Source of the DNA: Synergistaceae bacterium | GTDB lineage: Bacteria; Synergistota; Synergistia; Synergistales; Aminobacteriaceae | Direction: 5' to 3' | Assembly: GCA_017405525.1 (NCBI GenBank) | Contig: JAFRAH010000016.1 | Span: 44,285-108,284, forward strand | DNA: 64,000 bases | In this document: positions 7,944 to 15,932 of the stretch, piece by piece | Position numbering within the stretch: position 1 is the stretch's first letter | How the letters are laid out: every line of letters begins with the position of its first letter | The notes under the pieces: generated by a model | Databases searched by the model: none | Seen by the model: only the letters and a program-made list of their open reading frames with translations | Told to the model about the DNA's origin: nothing | Position numbers and translations under genes: made by a program

Positions 7944-9188
7944 CTATGCTGCGGCTATTCGTGCCTTCTTCAGCCAGTCCTTGCCGTCAACAAAACGCGA
8001 CACAATGAACGAAACGACATAATCCCCTGCGGCATTGATCATTGTTGCGGGAGGGTCTACGAGGTTTCCGATTGCCACGAGGATCGGGAACGCAAGCTCC
8101 ATGTGGTTCGGGAAGAACAAGGCGCAAATGATGTACTCGCCAATATATCCGCCTCCAGGTACTCCGCTCATTCCTACAGCCGAGAAGACAGCCACAAGAA
8201 CAATCATCGGGAGGTCCGAGACAGTGAGGGGCTGACCCAGTACACCCATAACGAACGCAATCTTAAGGACACACGAGAAGCATGAGCCGTCCATGTGCAT
8301 AGTAGCTCCGAGTGGAAGGACTATATCCGAAACGTCGCGGGAAATCCCAGTGTCAGCGGCGGCCTCCATGTTCGTGGGTATCGTTGCGATTGATGAGCAT
8401 GTTCCGAGCGAGACCACTGCAGGCTTGGTGATGTGCCTGAACATTTCGCGGACACCGTCAGACCCTGCACCTATCCATGCCATAACAGGGAACGCCGTAA
8501 AAATGTAGATGAAGCACACAGGGTAATACACTGCCAGAGCCCTGACGTAATCCTCCGAGATTTGGGGGCCGTAAGTTGCAACGAGGTCAGCGAAAATCGC
8601 GAAGAATGCAACAGGCGCATAGTACGTAACTATGTTCACGAACTTGAGCATTACTGCGGTGAGGCTCTCTAGGAATTTCCTCACTGGTTCGCCTGCAGTG
8701 CCGCTCAGATTTGCCGCAAACCCGAAAAGCAGCGAGAACACGATTAACGGGAGCATTGCCCGGCGTGAGAGGAGAGCAACGAAATCCTCAACCGTGAAGA
8801 AGTTGACGATCATCTGCGTCATTGTGGCGTGATTGCCGATTTCCTCGTGGGCTATGTTCGTCCATGCTGAGATTACCGGCGGGAAGATGAGTACCAGCCC
8901 GAAATATATCACTGCGGCAATTGCTCCGGTGATGACGAACGTGATGACCGTTACCCACATTATGCGGCCTGAACGCGCAAGGTCCCGTGTGTTTGCGACG
9001 GCCCCGGCAATCGAGGCGAAGACCATCGGGACGACAATGCAGAACATGAGGCGGATGAAGATAGTTCCGAGGAACGCAATGCTTGAAGAGAACTCAGGAT
9101 AGATATAGCCGGTCAGTGCGCCAAGTATCATGGCAACAACAAGAACCGTGAGGAAAAGGTAATTCCTCGCTACAGAATTGGCTTTCAT
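7944..9188 (-). CDS. Dicarboxylate/amino acid:cation symporter (DAACS family)
   Basis: Inner-membrane secondary transporter of the glutamate/dicarboxylate fold, 414 residues. The transport core is recognisable: a serine-rich hairpin GTCSSIATIPTN, the MHMDGSC segment in place of the usual NMDGT, the second hairpin GVPGGGYIG, and the NAAGD cation/substrate site near the C-terminus. The substitutions in these motifs compared with GltP make the substrate (glutamate, aspartate, serine, C4-dicarboxylate) uncertain. It has its own promoter box at 9225-9230, a CAGGAGG ribosome site and a terminator directly before kptA, so it is monocistronic. Confidence 0.9.
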   Translation of the reverse strand: MKANSVARNYLFLTVLVVAMILGALTGYIYPEFSSSIAFLGTIFIRLMFCIVVPMVFASIAGAVANTRDLARSGRIMWVTVITFVITGAIAAVIYFGLVLIFPPVISAWTNIAHEEIGNHATMTQMIVNFFTVEDFVALLSRRAMLPLIVFSLLFGFAANLSGTAGEPVRKFLESLTAVMLKFVNIVTYYAPVAFFAIFADLVATYGPQISEDYVRALAVYYPVCFIYIFTAFPVMAWIGAGSDGVREMFRHITKPAVVSLGTCSSIATIPTNMEAAADTGISRDVSDIVLPLGATMHMDGSCFSCVLKIAFVMGVLGQPLTVSDLPMIVLVAVFSAVGMSGVPGGGYIGEYIICALFFPNHMELAFPILVAIGNLVDPPATMINAAGDYVVSFIVSRFVDGKDWLKKARIAAA

Positions 9189-9224
9189 TGATTGTGCCTC
9201 CTGTGAAAATTTTTTGACGGGGAT

Positions 9225-9230
9225 ATTATA
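9225..9230 (-). promoter_or_regulatory. Candidate -10 box for the DAACS gene
   Basis: TATAAT on the minus strand, followed by a leader containing CGTCAAAAAATTTTCACAGG and the ribosome site. A nearly identical leader follows TATAAT upstream of the polysaccharide deacetylase gene (60036). Confidence 0.6.
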
Positions 9231-9252
9231 GACCAGTTAGGGGGGAAAAAAG

Positions 9253-9655
9253 CTATATTGTCCAGTCGTTGAGCTTGAGACCGTCTATCCGGGAAAATTC
9301 TTGTGTATTGTTCGTGATGAGTGTTGCGTTGTGGGTGAGGGCTGTTGCGGCTATGAGCATGTCGAGGTAACCTATCACTTGGCCTTTGCGTTCGAGTGAG
9401 GCGCGTATCTGGCCGTATGCTTTTGCCTCAAGAAAACCAAACGGGATAACCTCTTGATATGAAACTCTTTGTCTCCTTGAGAGTGTCGGCGGCTCTCTTG
9501 CTCTTGTATGCCCCGTGCATAAGCTCCCCCATGACAATACTGGGAATCTTTATGTTGCGCGGGCCGTACTCCAAGAATCTGGCATCAATGACTTCTGCAA
9601 CTTTCCCTTTGCGCATGTATTGAATGCAGATGTTCGAGTCGAGGAAGTACAGCAT
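9253..9655 (-). pseudogene. VapC-type PIN-domain toxin, frameshifted
   Basis: Two overlapping frames together encode one PIN-domain ribonuclease of about 133 residues. The first (from ATG 9655) begins MLYFLDSNICIQYM with acidic Asp6 and Glu44 (MGELMHG) and runs to TGA at 9428. The second frame continues with QEVIPFGFLEAKAYGQIR, then GYLDMLIAATAL and TNNTQEF, ending at 9253. All four acidic/polar active-site positions survive, so only a frame change of one base near 9450-9460 breaks the gene. It may be a true recent mutation or a sequencing error. It directly follows a small antitoxin-like gene. Confidence 0.8.
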
Positions 9656-9657
9656 CC

Positions 9658-9825
9658 CTAGAACCCCTCCAGAACAGGCGGCACAGCGTCAGGGTGAATT
9701 ATGAATGTCTCATCATCAATCTTGCCGCAGAAAGAGTGAATCCTCTCCCAATGAGCTTTCTTCTCCTCATCAGTCATGAGGTCTTCATCCCAGAGCTTGC
9801 GAGCCTTAAATTCTTCTTCTGTCAT
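9658..9825 (-). CDS. Small acidic protein, putative antitoxin of the PIN toxin
   Basis: A 55-residue protein beginning MTEEEFKARKLWDEDLMT and ending PDAVPPVLEGF. It is acidic in its first half and has no recognised DNA-binding domain. The ATG at 9825 is preceded by AAAGGAG 6-10 nt upstream; the frame is open further upstream but overlies the promoter and a terminator. Its stop is 2 nt before the PIN gene start, the usual order of antitoxin then toxin. The antitoxin role is inferred from position and size only. Confidence 0.6.
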   Translation of the reverse strand: MTEEEFKARKLWDEDLMTDEEKKAHWERIHSFCGKIDDETFIIHPDAVPPVLEGF

Positions 9826-9855
9826 TTTGTCTTTCTCCTTTCGTGGAATAGGCTC

Positions 9856-9861
9856 ATTATA
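9856..9861 (-). promoter_or_regulatory. Candidate -10 box for the vapBC-like pair
   Basis: TATAAT on the minus strand 10 nt after the T run of the rhaM terminator and 30 nt before the ATG at 9825. No clear -35 box. Confidence 0.5.
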
Positions 9862-9871
9862 ACACGTGCAC

Positions 9872-9904
9872 AAAAAATCCCCCTCAGTCCTGAGACCAAG
9901 GGGG
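9872..9904 (-). terminator. Intrinsic terminator of rhaM
   Basis: On the minus strand CCCCCT pairs with AGGGGG across a 14-nt interval that can itself pair in part, followed by A and six T. It closes the L-rhamnose gene group. Confidence 0.85.
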
Positions 9905-9922
9905 ACTCTCAAATTCATTCAC

Positions 9923-10240
9923 CTATTCGAGGAAGAACACCTGCTCAAGTTTCGGCTGTGCTCCCGTAACAGGATCCATCTCCATCGTCATAACGTCCTT
10001 CATGTACTCGTTCCAGCGGTCGACTACCTCACTCTGTGCCTGAGTACGTGCCGCAAACTCTATGCCCTTCTCGCACTCGTAGTAGCCGAAGAGCTCGTCG
10101 CCTACGTTCCAGATTGTGTAGTTGCTTATTCCCGCGGACTTCAGCAGGTCCTTGAGTTCAGGCCAGATATTGTCGTGCCTTCTGCGATATTCCGCAAGCA
10201 TTCCGGGCTTTAGCCTTGCCTTCCACGCGTAACGTTCCAT
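9923..10240 (-). CDS. rhaM: L-rhamnose mutarotase
   Basis: Interconverts alpha- and beta-L-rhamnopyranose so that the isomerase receives its preferred anomer. The 105-residue protein is full length and shows the family features: MERYAWKARLKPGMLAEYRRRH at the start (with the catalytic His of RRRHDNIWPEL), NYTIWNVGDELFGYYEC in the middle, and the C-terminal LEQVFFLE. A GGAAGGAG site precedes the ATG. It is the last gene of the rhamnose group, separated from the ABC importer by the acyltransferase gene. Confidence 0.95.
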   Translation of the reverse strand: MERYAWKARLKPGMLAEYRRRHDNIWPELKDLLKSAGISNYTIWNVGDELFGYYECEKGIEFAARTQAQSEVVDRWNEYMKDVMTMEMDPVTGAQPKLEQVFFLE

Positions 10241-10287
10241 GTGTGTAGCTCCTTCCTTCAGTTTTCAGCATGATAGCACATATAGGG

Positions 10288-12726
10288 TTATTCCGCGAAA
10301 ATTCTTCGGAGCATGTACGATTTCATCAGGTTGTGCATCGCGTAGGTTTCCCCCGACACAAAATTATTCTCGCCCTCAGTGAAGAACTGCCCTGTGTCAT
10401 TCCTGGAGACCATCCCGGAGATTACGCCCAAGTGTTCGCCCGCCCAGTCAGAAGCCTTGAGGCCGTAGGGACATTCACCGTCAAGCCCGAAAACTTCAGC
10501 TATCGTGTCAGTCAGGTAGAAGCCTGCGTACCATTTCCCGCCCCAGTCGTTCACGCCGGGCATGTTCACTTCAGGGGAGGGTCTGCCGTCATCAGTGCGC
10601 TCGTAGAAGTGATGTCCTGCCTTTGAGCTGTCGTAAGTGCCTAAGTCGACGCTGACCAGTGCGGTAAAAATCTTGTCGGCGTTGAAGGTTGATGCCCCCG
10701 GAAATTCCCTGCCAGCAAGTCCGTAGATTATCGCCGTGTCAATCATCCCCTCAAGTATCACGTTCATGTAGTCGATGTGAACTAGCCCATGATTTATGAC
10801 CGTACCGTCAGAGTTCAGGTTTGACCCGTGAAGAACGTCAAAGGCCGTAACGTCTTCGGGGCGTGCAGTCGAGGACATGAGGAGCTCCGTCAGTTTGTCC
10901 TGCCACTTGTGATTGTTCGGGTGCTCAGGAAGCATACACACAGCAAGCGAAAGTATCCTGGAGTTCCAGGCGTTCTCCTCGCCTTTTGTGTCGTTGTCGT
11001 GAACTAGCCTGCCGTTCTCGTCCCTGAAGTAGGGCACTCTGTAGTCATTGAAGCGGTCTGACTCACTCACGAGCATGTTGACCACATAAGAACGGTCAAT
11101 GTCCTCCAGTTCGTCCCACAAGAGCCAAGCCGCGAACGCAATATTCTCTGCCCACAATGCACTCTGCCACTGACTGCCCCAGCCTGAAGCCATGTTCGAG
11201 CAGTGAGACCTTGCCAGTGAAGCAACCAGTTTCACCGTCATGGCCTGAGCGTCCTCCTGACTTATGCCGGTTATGTCCGGGTCATAGAGGCCGAACTTGA
11301 GGGCTGAGGCCACAGTGAAGCACAGATGCCCCCAAGGACGCAATGAGTTTTCCTGCTGTGTGCTGTCTATGACGTTGGGCAGGTAAAGGTAGCGTTCATT
11401 CCGCCAGTTCGTGAATGAGGCTGAAGACTTCCTGATTTCGTTTTCCTCGAACGCCGATAATTCCCCGCTACTGTATACGAAGCTCGAAGACTTCAGGAAA
11501 GCCTGACGTTGCCCGCTGTTCCACTGAGTATTCAGAAGGTACTTGAGGTTTTTGGCGATGATGTCCGAAAGAGTGCCGGGCATTCTCTGAGTGTTTATCC
11601 TGCTCCATTCAGGGAGGCGGACAACTGAGGGAGTGATCTTGTGCCTTGCATGTGCAACCCCTAAGCCAGCTCCTGCAGCAATCACAGCAAGAAGGACAAA
11701 GGCCACGTTCAGGCGGAAGTCTGAGCTCCTTCCTGCGGCGGCCTTCAGCTTTGTGCGTGAAAATATTTCGTTGAGGAGGTAAAGCAATGCCATAGTGAGA
11801 AGGAAAATGATTAACCCTGAGAACTTGGCGTGAAGCTCAATGTGAAAGCTCCGTGCCAAAAAAGACACAAGCCTTGTCGCTGCGTGGATGACAATCTGGT
11901 TCATGCAAACATAAATGATTGAGTTTCTGCCGATGTACTGAAGGTGTGAGTCTAGTTTTGAGGTCTTAAAGTATGAGTGTATCAACTTGGAGAGGTTGAG
12001 GCCAACGATTGAAGAAACCAGCGCATTAACGAACGAAAATATCATGCCCCCCCCCCCATTGCCATAAATACCTAGTCGCATGTTCACGTAGCCATTCATG
12101 AAGATCATTGCTGTAGCTACAACCCCGGCAATAAGCGTCTGAGGCAGTGATAGCGTGAAGAGTTTTCCGTGAGTGGTGAGCAAATATCCCGCGTGGTAGA
12201 GACCAAGCCCAACACATGAAGCACCAAAAGCCCAATACAGACGGAAAGGCCAGACATGATAGGCAGTGAGCCCGAACATGGTCAACAGGATGATGATGAC
12301 GTTGCGGGTGAACTTATTGCGGACAAAGATGGAGAGCGCGTAATACATGCATTGTGTGAGGAACAAGGCAGTGAGAAACCATAAAGCCCCCGCCAATCCT
12401 AGACCTTCGGTGTTCACCAAGAGAAGATGCCTCAGCATGGAGAGGTAATCTAGTCCCCTGCGATTCATGTAGAGCCACACGAGATAGTGAAATGCCCCGA
12501 AACATACATAAGGGATTAAGAGAGTACGAGCCTTCTTCCTGACAACCGACAAATAATTACGCTCTTCAGGGTTGAAGAACATTCCCGACACGAAAAAGAA
12601 CATTGGCATGTGGAAGGCATGAATGAAGTAGTCAAACCTTCCACCAAAGCCTATATGCCCCATGACCATGAAGATTATTCCGAAAGCCCTGAAGATGTCT
12701 ACATAGTCAACCCTTCTGACACTCAT
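10288..12726 (-). CDS. Membrane acyltransferase (family 3) fused to a large C-terminal domain
   Basis: An 812-residue two-part protein. Residues about 1-345 are an acyltransferase-3 membrane domain with about ten transmembrane helices; the conserved start DIFRAFGIIFMVMGHIGFGG and FHMPMFFFVSGMFF are typical of enzymes that O-acylate surface sugars. A further hydrophobic segment near residue 360 leads to a soluble domain of about 430 residues, probably periplasmic, rich in Trp and helices (GWGSQWQSALWAENIAFAAW), which I do not recognise with certainty; it recalls alpha/alpha-toroid glycan lyases. A tract of 11 G encodes Gly224-227 between membrane helices. A loss or gain of one G would truncate the protein. 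It lies between the rhamnose importer and rhaM, but behind a terminator and with its own TAAGGAGG site. Confidence 0.8.
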   Translation of the reverse strand: MSVRRVDYVDIFRAFGIIFMVMGHIGFGGRFDYFIHAFHMPMFFFVSGMFFNPEERNYLSVVRKKARTLLIPYVCFGAFHYLVWLYMNRRGLDYLSMLRHLLLVNTEGLGLAGALWFLTALFLTQCMYYALSIFVRNKFTRNVIIILLTMFGLTAYHVWPFRLYWAFGASCVGLGLYHAGYLLTTHGKLFTLSLPQTLIAGVVATAMIFMNGYVNMRLGIYGNGGGGMIFSFVNALVSSIVGLNLSKLIHSYFKTSKLDSHLQYIGRNSIIYVCMNQIVIHAATRLVSFLARSFHIELHAKFSGLIIFLLTMALLYLLNEIFSRTKLKAAAGRSSDFRLNVAFVLLAVIAAGAGLGVAHARHKITPSVVRLPEWSRINTQRMPGTLSDIIAKNLKYLLNTQWNSGQRQAFLKSSSFVYSSGELSAFEENEIRKSSASFTNWRNERYLYLPNVIDSTQQENSLRPWGHLCFTVASALKFGLYDPDITGISQEDAQAMTVKLVASLARSHCSNMASGWGSQWQSALWAENIAFAAWLLWDELEDIDRSYVVNMLVSESDRFNDYRVPYFRDENGRLVHDNDTKGEENAWNSRILSLAVCMLPEHPNNHKWQDKLTELLMSSTARPEDVTAFDVLHGSNLNSDGTVINHGLVHIDYMNVILEGMIDTAIIYGLAGREFPGASTFNADKIFTALVSVDLGTYDSSKAGHHFYERTDDGRPSPEVNMPGVNDWGGKWYAGFYLTDTIAEVFGLDGECPYGLKASDWAGEHLGVISGMVSRNDTGQFFTEGENNFVSGETYAMHNLMKSYMLRRIFAE
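12047..12057. repeat. Homopolymeric tract of 11 C (G on the coding strand)
   Basis: An uninterrupted run of 11 C inside the acyltransferase gene. On the coding strand it reads GGG GGG GGG GGC (Gly224-227). As read here the gene is in frame. Runs of this length slip readily during replication. Confidence 0.95.
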
Positions 12727-12747
12727 AGAAACCGCCTCCTTAACGGC

Positions 12748-12783
12748 AAAAAAAAATGACCCGGCAATCTTTCAGCCAGGCCA
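12748..12783 (-). terminator. Intrinsic terminator after the rhamnose-binding protein gene
   Basis: On the minus strand TGGCCTGGC pairs with GCCGGGTCA (nine pairs with two G-T), loop of 9, then nine T. It separates the importer genes from the acyltransferase gene. Confidence 0.9.
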
Positions 12784-12798
12784 TCAATATATCACAAC

Positions 12799-13812
12799 CT
12801 AAAGAATGTTAATCCACGCGTCCACTGTCTCGTTGTTGAACGTGTTGAGCTTGTTGAGGAAGCTGATAGTCCCGCCGTCAGCAGCCCTCTCAATCGTGAG
12901 CGTCCCTACCTCGCCAGCCTCGAACGTCTCGCCTTCCTTGCCGGTAATCTGACCCTTCACGAACGCAACCGCCGCATATGATGCCGCATAACCGAGCTGT
13001 GTGGGATTCCACAGGAACGTCTCGTCAGCTATTCCCTTGTTGATGAACTCCTTCATGTCTGACGCAAGAGTGAGGCCGGTTACCTTCACGTTACGTTTTG
13101 CGTCCATGATGCACTTGCTCACTGCCGGGGCTCCTACTGTCGTGGGAACGATTATTCCCTTGAGGTTCGGGTATTTCTCAAGGAGTGCCTGTGTCTCGTT
13201 GAACGACTTGGTATATTCGTCATCGCCATAAACTACGCCGACAAACTCAATCTTCGCATATTTCGGGTCGCCGCTCTTGAGTGCCTCCTCCATGAAGGAG
13301 ATCCATAAATTCTGGTTGGGAGCTGTGGCCATTGCCGAGAGGATTGCTATCTGTCCTTCGCCGCCGATTGAGTTCACCATCGAGTCAAGCTGTGTCAGAG
13401 CGATAACCTTTGCGCTTGCGGGCTCAACGTCCAAGTCCCTGCCTTCGGGGTCAACGGGAGCGTCCCACGTTACGACCTTGATGCCAGCCTCGCGTGCCTC
13501 GTTGCAGACATCGACCAGTGAGGCCGGGTCATTCGCCGAGATGCAGAGGACATCAACACCCTGTGCTATGTAGTTCTCGATGATACGGATCTGACCGTCT
13601 GAGCTGCCATCATCCGGGCCGTCGTGCATGAACGTGAAGCCGAGCTCGTCAGCCGCCTTCTGGAAGCCAGCTACTCCCGCCTGGAAGTAGGGGTTGCCTG
13701 ACTGCTTGTAGACCACGCCGATTGTGATACCCTTTCCCGGTTTGTCCTCAGCAAATGCCGAGACCGTGAACACAAACGACAAAACCAACACTAACGCTAA
13801 AACTTTCTTCAT
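12799..13812 (-). CDS. rhaS: Sugar ABC transporter substrate-binding protein, probably rhamnose
   Basis: Periplasmic binding protein of 337 residues for an ABC importer. It starts with a standard signal peptide ending AFA before EDKPGKG, with no lipobox cysteine. The mature part is a type I (ribose/RhaS-like) binding protein: ITIGVVYKQSGNPYFQAG, GVDVLCISANDPASL, and KVVTWDAPVDPEGRDL, the last fitting the RhaS subgroup. It is the fourth gene of the importer, after the ATPase and two permeases, with a strong AGGAGGT site, and is followed by a terminator. The substrate is inferred from the flanking rhamnose enzymes. The symbol follows the rhizobial ABC naming, not the E. coli activator RhaS. Confidence 0.85.
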   Translation of the reverse strand: MKKVLALVLVLSFVFTVSAFAEDKPGKGITIGVVYKQSGNPYFQAGVAGFQKAADELGFTFMHDGPDDGSSDGQIRIIENYIAQGVDVLCISANDPASLVDVCNEAREAGIKVVTWDAPVDPEGRDLDVEPASAKVIALTQLDSMVNSIGGEGQIAILSAMATAPNQNLWISFMEEALKSGDPKYAKIEFVGVVYGDDEYTKSFNETQALLEKYPNLKGIIVPTTVGAPAVSKCIMDAKRNVKVTGLTLASDMKEFINKGIADETFLWNPTQLGYAASYAAVAFVKGQITGKEGETFEAGEVGTLTIERAADGGTISFLNKLNTFNNETVDAWINIL

Positions 13813-13829
13813 GATGATACCTCCTGAAA

Positions 13830-14909
13830 TTATGAGTTATGAGCCGCCGCAGTTTCTGCCCTTCTGCGCGCTACCCTTCTTGCGTTCTGCCAGTCCTCCA
13901 CCAAGTTGGGGACTAAGACGCTCAATATGAGGATTACGCCGACCGAGAGATTTACCGCGCTGTCAGCGAACCCGAATAATGTACCCAGTCCGAACTTCAC
14001 GACCCCGAAAATCACGAGCGATATTGCCGCACCTATGACGCTGCCCTTGCCGCCGTCCGTCGAGAAGCCCCCCAGTACTGCCGCAGCGATTGCATACATG
14101 TGGTAGCCGTCCATGATGTCCGCTTTGACGCTTGATGACGAGTTCCCCACGAAGAATATTCCCGTTACTGCGCTCATCAGCCCGGCAATCACGAAGCACC
14201 AGAACTTTATGCGGTCGGTCTGGACTCCTGAGTAGTACGTGGCTGACCTGTTCGTGCCTATCGCGAAAATCTTGCGACCGTTGCCCGTCATGTGAAGCCA
14301 CACGAAGAACACCACCGCGAACACAAGAAACACCGGCAATGACACAGGGACTTTCACGCCCGCAATGTCTATCAGCTTGTTGAGTGCCGAGAGCGAGCGG
14401 AACGTAGGATCCTTGAAGGTCAATGTTTCGCCGCCAATGATGAGGTAGCTGAAGCCCCGGAAGAACAACTGAGTAGCCAGCGTGATGATCATCGAGAAGA
14501 GCTCCTTGAACCTCGTGCACAAGAACCCGTTCAACGCCCCGCAAATGCACCCAACAGCAAGGCAGGCCATGAGTGAGAGAGTGAGAGCGACAGGCCCGGA
14601 CATTCCTCCGAGAACTGCAAGGTTGTTGTAGGTTACTCCGAGAGTTACGACGCTGAGAGTCCCTATTGCCCCGACCGAAATATCTATATCACCCATCGCG
14701 AGGATAAGCATCATTCCGAGAGTCATGAAGCTGTAGAGGAAATACGGTCTCATTGAACGGACGACATTCGCGAAGTAGAACACGGGACGGCGTGAGATAC
14801 CTGCAGCGACTCTTCCCGCGTCAACGTACCAGAACACAACGCATACTACCGCAAGGAGTACCAGCAGGAAAAATTCCCAGCTCGTAAAGAAATCACGTAT
14901 CTTCTTCAT
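13830..14909 (-). CDS. rhaQ: Rhamnose ABC transporter permease (second)
   Basis: Inner-membrane permease of 359 residues from the branched-chain/ribose (RbsC) type family, with about nine hydrophobic segments. The signature GDIDISVGAIGTLSVV corresponds to the conserved GxIDLSVG stretch, and AIAAAVLGGFSTDGGKGS to the ATPase-contact region. It pairs with the neighbouring permease; its ATG lies 2 nt after that gene's stop, a sign of coupled translation. The two permeases are assigned P and Q by order only. Confidence 0.85.
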   Translation of the reverse strand: MKKIRDFFTSWEFFLLVLLAVVCVVFWYVDAGRVAAGISRRPVFYFANVVRSMRPYFLYSFMTLGMMLILAMGDIDISVGAIGTLSVVTLGVTYNNLAVLGGMSGPVALTLSLMACLAVGCICGALNGFLCTRFKELFSMIITLATQLFFRGFSYLIIGGETLTFKDPTFRSLSALNKLIDIAGVKVPVSLPVFLVFAVVFFVWLHMTGNGRKIFAIGTNRSATYYSGVQTDRIKFWCFVIAGLMSAVTGIFFVGNSSSSVKADIMDGYHMYAIAAAVLGGFSTDGGKGSVIGAAISLVIFGVVKFGLGTLFGFADSAVNLSVGVILILSVLVPNLVEDWQNARRVARRRAETAAAHNS

Positions 14910-14911
14910 GG

Positions 14912-15916
14912 TTATATGTTCCTCCCTGCTAAGTCCTGTTTTGCTGAGATCCTCTGAAGTATCACGTTCAGGAGGATAGCGAACAGTAACAAGATGCCCT
15001 TGATGAACTCCGTAATCATTGAGTTGCCGATTCCCATCTGTGGAATTGCGCTGTCAATGAACGCAACCATCAATGCGCCGATTACGACTCCTGTGATTTT
15101 CCCGTAGCCTCCCGTAACGCTGACACCTCCGAGAACGCAAGCCGCAATCGTGAACATCTCATCACCTGTAGCAGATCCCTTCTCGATTGCCGCATAGAAC
15201 GCCAGCCACATTATCCCCGCAAGACCTGCCGATGCCCCGCAGATTGTGTGAGCAAGTACGCGTATCTTGTTGAGGTGAACCCCGCGCATCTGTGCTGCCT
15301 CAGCGTTTGAGCCCACTGCGTAGAGGTTGCGGCCTGTCCTCGTGTAGTTCAGGAACAACGCCGTAGCTATCACCACGAGAACCGCAAGCCATACTAGGAA
15401 CGGAAGACCGAAAAGCTCATGATTGATGAGGCTGTCCTTGAAGGCTTGAGTGAGCTGTGTGGGGTTGACCTTGTTCATGCCTAAGAGCCACTGCATGGGG
15501 ATTAACGCCCTCACTATGTAGCTTGTGCCTAACGTAACGATTAACGCTATAACCCGTCCGTAGCTCATCAACACGCCGTTAATTGCCCCGATTGCCGCAC
15601 CGATGGCTATTCCGAGTACGAACATGAGCAACGTGTTCTGTATCACTCCGAGTCCCATGAGCTTCCCCGCAACTGCACCAGCAAACGCAAGCACTGCCGT
15701 CGTGGATATGTCGATAGAGCCGACGAGGAGGACACAGAGCATTCCGCAGCACATGACCATGTTTATTGAGCCGTTCTTGAGGACGTTAAGCCACGAGTTG
15801 GACAGGTAGCCCGGAACCCTGACGTTCACGACCGCTAGCAGCAACGCAAGGACACCTAGCAGTGGAAGTTCCCTGTGCTCAATGAGGAATGAGTATATTG
15901 ATTTGTGTTTTGCCAT
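14912..15916 (-). CDS. rhaP: Rhamnose ABC transporter permease (first)
   Basis: Inner-membrane permease of 334 residues, RbsC-type, with LLVGSIDISTTAVLAFAG and TIAACVLGGVSVTGGYGK as conserved segments. I chose the ATG at 15916 because GGGAGGT lies 8-9 nt upstream; the open frame extends 17 codons to 15967, overlapping the ATPase gene, and those codons are basic and unlike the family. Forms a heterodimer with the next permease, by inference. Confidence 0.85.
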   Translation of the reverse strand: MAKHKSIYSFLIEHRELPLLGVLALLLAVVNVRVPGYLSNSWLNVLKNGSINMVMCCGMLCVLLVGSIDISTTAVLAFAGAVAGKLMGLGVIQNTLLMFVLGIAIGAAIGAINGVLMSYGRVIALIVTLGTSYIVRALIPMQWLLGMNKVNPTQLTQAFKDSLINHELFGLPFLVWLAVLVVIATALFLNYTRTGRNLYAVGSNAEAAQMRGVHLNKIRVLAHTICGASAGLAGIMWLAFYAAIEKGSATGDEMFTIAACVLGGVSVTGGYGKITGVVIGALMVAFIDSAIPQMGIGNSMITEFIKGILLLFAILLNVILQRISAKQDLAGRNI

Positions 15917-15932
15917 TTTCCCGGTTACCTCC

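Noticed and set aside
9428..9537. Programmed frameshift in the VapC-like gene
   Set aside because: No slippery heptamer followed by a stem or pseudoknot was seen at the junction; VapC toxins are not known to use recoding.
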